The notes below the pieces were generated by a model. That model did no database searches, was not told where the DNA came from, and saw only the letters and a program-made list of their open reading frames with translations. From an uncultured bacterium (lineage in GTDB: Bacteria; Myxococcota_A; Bradymonadia; UBA7976; VGTA01), in the NCBI GenBank assembly GCA_943788935.1, contig CALSSE010000020.1, forward strand, positions 62,001 through 126,000: a DNA stretch of 64,000 bases, given 5' to 3'. Positions within the stretch are counted from its first letter, which is position 1. Each line of letters begins with the position of its first letter. Positions 61,706 to 64,000 of the stretch are shown piece by piece. The translations under genes and the position numbers were made by a program.

Positions 61706-64000
61706 GAGACCTCCTCATTGTTCTGATCTTCTTCATAGCTACCTACCGACCAAATATATCTTCTATAGTTCTCAATATCCATAAGCGAGAAGGTCTGAAT
61801 AGAACGCAAGGCAACTAGCTCGTCTGTCCACATCGTCGTGGTCCTTATCACCTCTTCAAAAACCTCTTCTTCCTGAGGCAAGCCATCTTGAGCGAAGGCA
61901 ATAAGTAAAGGCTGAAGGTCTCGAGCTTCTTGTAAATATCGATCCCAACACGTCTTAAACTCACTCTGGTCACGATCTGCCAAGCCGAGACGACCCCAAA
62001 ACAGCTTAAATCCTATTTTCTCTCTGTCTTCACCACGGTGAACTAAACGCTTGGTGGCTCGGCTCGCCGAGAATAAAACCCTCTTGTGAAGTTTAAATGG
62101 AATATTGGGTAAACCGTTGAGACTATCCTCAAATAGCTCCGCGAGCTTAATTTTAGTCTGTAAATAGCTCTGAATACTCTTAAAATCACATAGGTAAGCA
62201 GTAATCAACGCTCGGCTCACCTCACGATCTCTTTGCTTTAGCTTTGGAAACTCATTAGCGAGCCTCTCTCTCAAAGGCTCTCCGCTATAGCCATTTTGAC
62301 TTAAGTATTCGATAAACTCCCTCAAAGAAGACTGTGTAGACTCGATGAGTTCTTGGATAGGGAGTCTCTCTACTTCGATCGCCTTGATCAAGTCTAGGTC
62401 TTGTAAGATATGGGGGTCTTCCTCATCGGTGTTGAGTGCTTGAAAGCCATCTATACTTAAGCCGAGATAAGCGAAATCAATCTGTCCTCTTAAATGTAAC
62501 AGCTTCATAAATATAGGCTTACGCATTCGATCAATCTTACGCTGAGCGACTATGAAATCTTTTTGAGGAATAATCTCGGTACGAATCTTATCAGGGAATC
62601 GGATCTCATCAATCTTCTCCTTCGTCCAACTAACCCCTAGCTTGATGATCATGAACAGGAGACCCAAGATCCTAAAGGGTAGGGTAAAGAGCTTACCACC
62701 TTGGATAAACTCATTATAGAGTTGATAGGGATTTAAGGTTCTCATCGGCTTTGGTAATTGGTGCAAGGGATAACTGCTGAAGATCCCTCGAACTAACTTC
62801 TTTTGATCTTTGTTGAGGAGAGATAAGACCTCGGTACCAAAGCGTACTTCAATCTCATGGTAGTGATTCTCCTTGTTAGCGAGCACCTGTAACACGTTAA
62901 TGTCTGTGGTGTTAAAAGGGGGCAGGCCACGTTTCCTCTCTTCTAGTTCAGCATAAGAGAGACCTCGTCCATTTTTATGATCGAGCCACTGCTCAAATAA
63001 TTCGCGAACCGCTGGTGAAGAGAGCTCCAAGCTCTGCTTGGGGAGCGCGTAACGATTATAATCAATGACGACTTGCGCCGCAGCCTGACTAACGCTCTGT
63101 GTGATCAAGCTAAACCACATATATGGCCCGATCAATGAGCGGTGAGTGCCTAGATCTAGCCGTTCTATCTCTTTTTTCTCTTGAGAAGTGAGGTTGAATT
63201 TATACTCGAATAGGCTCCTTAAGGATAAATTTCCCAACAGCTGTTCAGTCGTTTTAATGTCCGAATGATGTAAGATCGCTCCATCAAGGTAGTCTCTGTA
63301 AAGAAGCTCTAAACGTCTATCTAGCCAATAAAGGTCATGCTCAGGGGAGAGGCTAGGACAAGTTTGGTTACCGCTCTCCTTCTCCTCTGTAAGCGATGAC
63401 TCAGAGAGCTGTCCCGCGTGATCGATCAACAGTGGGGTCTTCAGCTCAGCTGCACTCTGCTCTACAAACTCCATTCTCCGTTGTGCCTTACTCTGTTCAT
63501 CAACGAGTGACCAAAGCCTCTCTTCAGCGAAAACAACCCGATCATAAATAAGCGCTAAATCAGTGGCGGCGTGACGCTCTTTAACGTCTTTGAGTAAGTT
63601 AATGAATTGAGCCTCCGAGGTTAAACGATAGAGCTCTTCTGCCTGGTCCGCGATGCGCTTCATCCACCTTCCGAGGAGGAGCGGAACGAAACAAATAGAG
63701 CCAATGACAATCATCGGGAGCCCTACAAACTTTTGTAGGGCGGTGACAAGGTCGCTTAGCAATGAGACCCCTAAGCCGCTGACTAAAAATTGTAAGGTGA
63801 TTAAGAGACCCCCAAAAATTAAAAGTCGCTTGGCAGGTCGTTCAAAAGATCGCACTAGAGTACTTCCTACACGATCGATGAGCTTAGGCCCCGTCACTAC
63901 TCCGTAGAGATCAGCGATCCAATATCCGAGTGACATCAATGTCTCTAAGAATTTACCAAAGCCACGAATCCACCAAGCGGCAAATTCAGAAGCAGTGCTA
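61702..64000 (-). CDS. Large membrane protein of unknown function (5' end beyond window)
   Basis: The gene runs off the right edge: the frame is open from the last visible Met region up to position 64000 ('...FAAWWIRGFGKFLETLM'), so the true start lies outside and at least 765 codons are present. Hydrophobic segments occur near the visible N-terminus ('LLIFGGLLITLQFLVSGLGVSLLS', 'GLPMIVIGSICFVPLLLGRW') and at 'LPFRILGLLFMIIKLGVSW'. The rest is a long helical, charged cytosolic or periplasmic region with heptad-like stretches. No family is recognised. Its stop (TGA) overlaps the TTG start of the lipoprotein gene. Confidence 0.75.
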   Translation of the reverse strand, partial: STASEFAAWWIRGFGKFLETLMSLGYWIADLYGVVTGPKLIDRVGSTLVRSFERPAKRLLIFGGLLITLQFLVSGLGVSLLSDLVTALQKFVGLPMIVIGSICFVPLLLGRWMKRIADQAEELYRLTSEAQFINLLKDVKERHAATDLALIYDRVVFAEERLWSLVDEQSKAQRRMEFVEQSAAELKTPLLIDHAGQLSESSLTEEKESGNQTCPSLSPEHDLYWLDRRLELLYRDYLDGAILHHSDIKTTEQLLGNLSLRSLFEYKFNLTSQEKKEIERLDLGTHRSLIGPYMWFSLITQSVSQAAAQVVIDYNRYALPKQSLELSSPAVRELFEQWLDHKNGRGLSYAELEERKRGLPPFNTTDINVLQVLANKENHYHEIEVRFGTEVLSLLNKDQKKLVRGIFSSYPLHQLPKPMRTLNPYQLYNEFIQGGKLFTLPFRILGLLFMIIKLGVSWTKEKIDEIRFPDKIRTEIIPQKDFIVAQRKIDRMRKPIFMKLLHLRGQIDFAYLGLSIDGFQALNTDEEDPHILQDLDLIKAIEVERLPIQELIESTQSSLREFIEYLSQNGYSGEPLRERLANEFPKLKQRDREVSRALITAYLCDFKSIQSYLQTKIKLAELFEDSLNGLPNIPFKLHKRVLFSASRATKRLVHRGEDREKIGFKLFWGRLGLADRDQSEFKTCWDRYLQEARDLQPLLIAFAQDGLPQEEEVFEEVIRTTTMWTDELVALRSIQTFSLMDIENYRRYIWSVGSYEEDQNNEEVS

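Overview
The window reads as chromosome of a Gram-negative bacterium, most likely Myxococcota or a related former deltaproteobacterial group. Bradymonadales-like is my inference, not something shown directly. The reasons are: about fourteen predicted secreted lipoproteins; a protein built from 26 cysteine-rich 'CGDG...CDDGN' units of the kind common in myxobacteria; a MopE-like 'CDELDNNCDG' motif; a MYXO-CTERM-like C-terminal tail; a Ser/Thr kinase fused to a formylglycine-generating-enzyme (FGE) type domain; and AGES/AGQE-type low-complexity stalks behind lipoprotein signal peptides. Base composition looks moderate. I see no rRNA, tRNA, CRISPR, insertion sequence, phage or integration genes.

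Layout. 0-2.6 kb (+): three genes that look linked to cytochrome c (CcmI/CycH-type Ig-like domain protein, tetraheme cytochrome, ResB-like membrane protein). 2.6-13.5 kb: surface and secreted proteins on both strands (CotH-kinase lipoprotein, acidic-repeat lipoprotein, temptin-like protein, YtkA-like lipoprotein, giant beta-propeller lipoprotein, VWA lipoprotein). 13.5-22.3 kb (-): alpha/beta hydrolase, lipoprotein coupled to an FHA-sigma54 activator, and the sbcD-sbcC nuclease pair. 22.6-35.7 kb (+): a large MopE-motif lipoprotein, a FliA/WhiG-type sigma factor followed by a small ORF and a kinase-GYF-FGE protein, radA, then a compact operon of FdhF/YdeP molybdo-oxidoreductase, Old Yellow Enzyme-type flavoprotein and a cytosolic BtuF/TroA-like protein. 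35.7-45 kb (-): gcvP, acyl-CoA dehydrogenase, APH-type phosphotransferase, orphan ABC permease, sulfite-oxidase/cytochrome c fusion and a degenerate AcpS-like protein. 45-64 kb: tandem paralogous lipoproteins, the 26-unit cysteine-rich lipoprotein, a neutral-ceramidase-like lipoprotein, metallophosphoesterase, M23 peptidase lipoprotein, nhaA, ybiT-type ABC-F ATPase, and a lipoprotein/membrane protein pair that runs off the right edge.

How the parts relate. Housekeeping functions (DNA repair by SbcCD and RadA, glycine cleavage, Na+/H+ exchange, ABC-F) are interspersed with exported proteins whose roles are probably surface display, adhesion or degradation. Two regulatory units stand out: the FHA-sigma54 activator with its overlapping lipoprotein gene, and the flagellar-type sigma factor next to the three-domain kinase with no flagellar gene in sight. 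The most novel metabolic unit is the YdeP-OYE-BtuF-like operon. A recurring structural theme is short in-frame tandem repeats (9-24 bp units) inside exported or otherwise unrelated proteins, plus very tight or overlapping convergent gene ends that leave no room for ordinary terminators.
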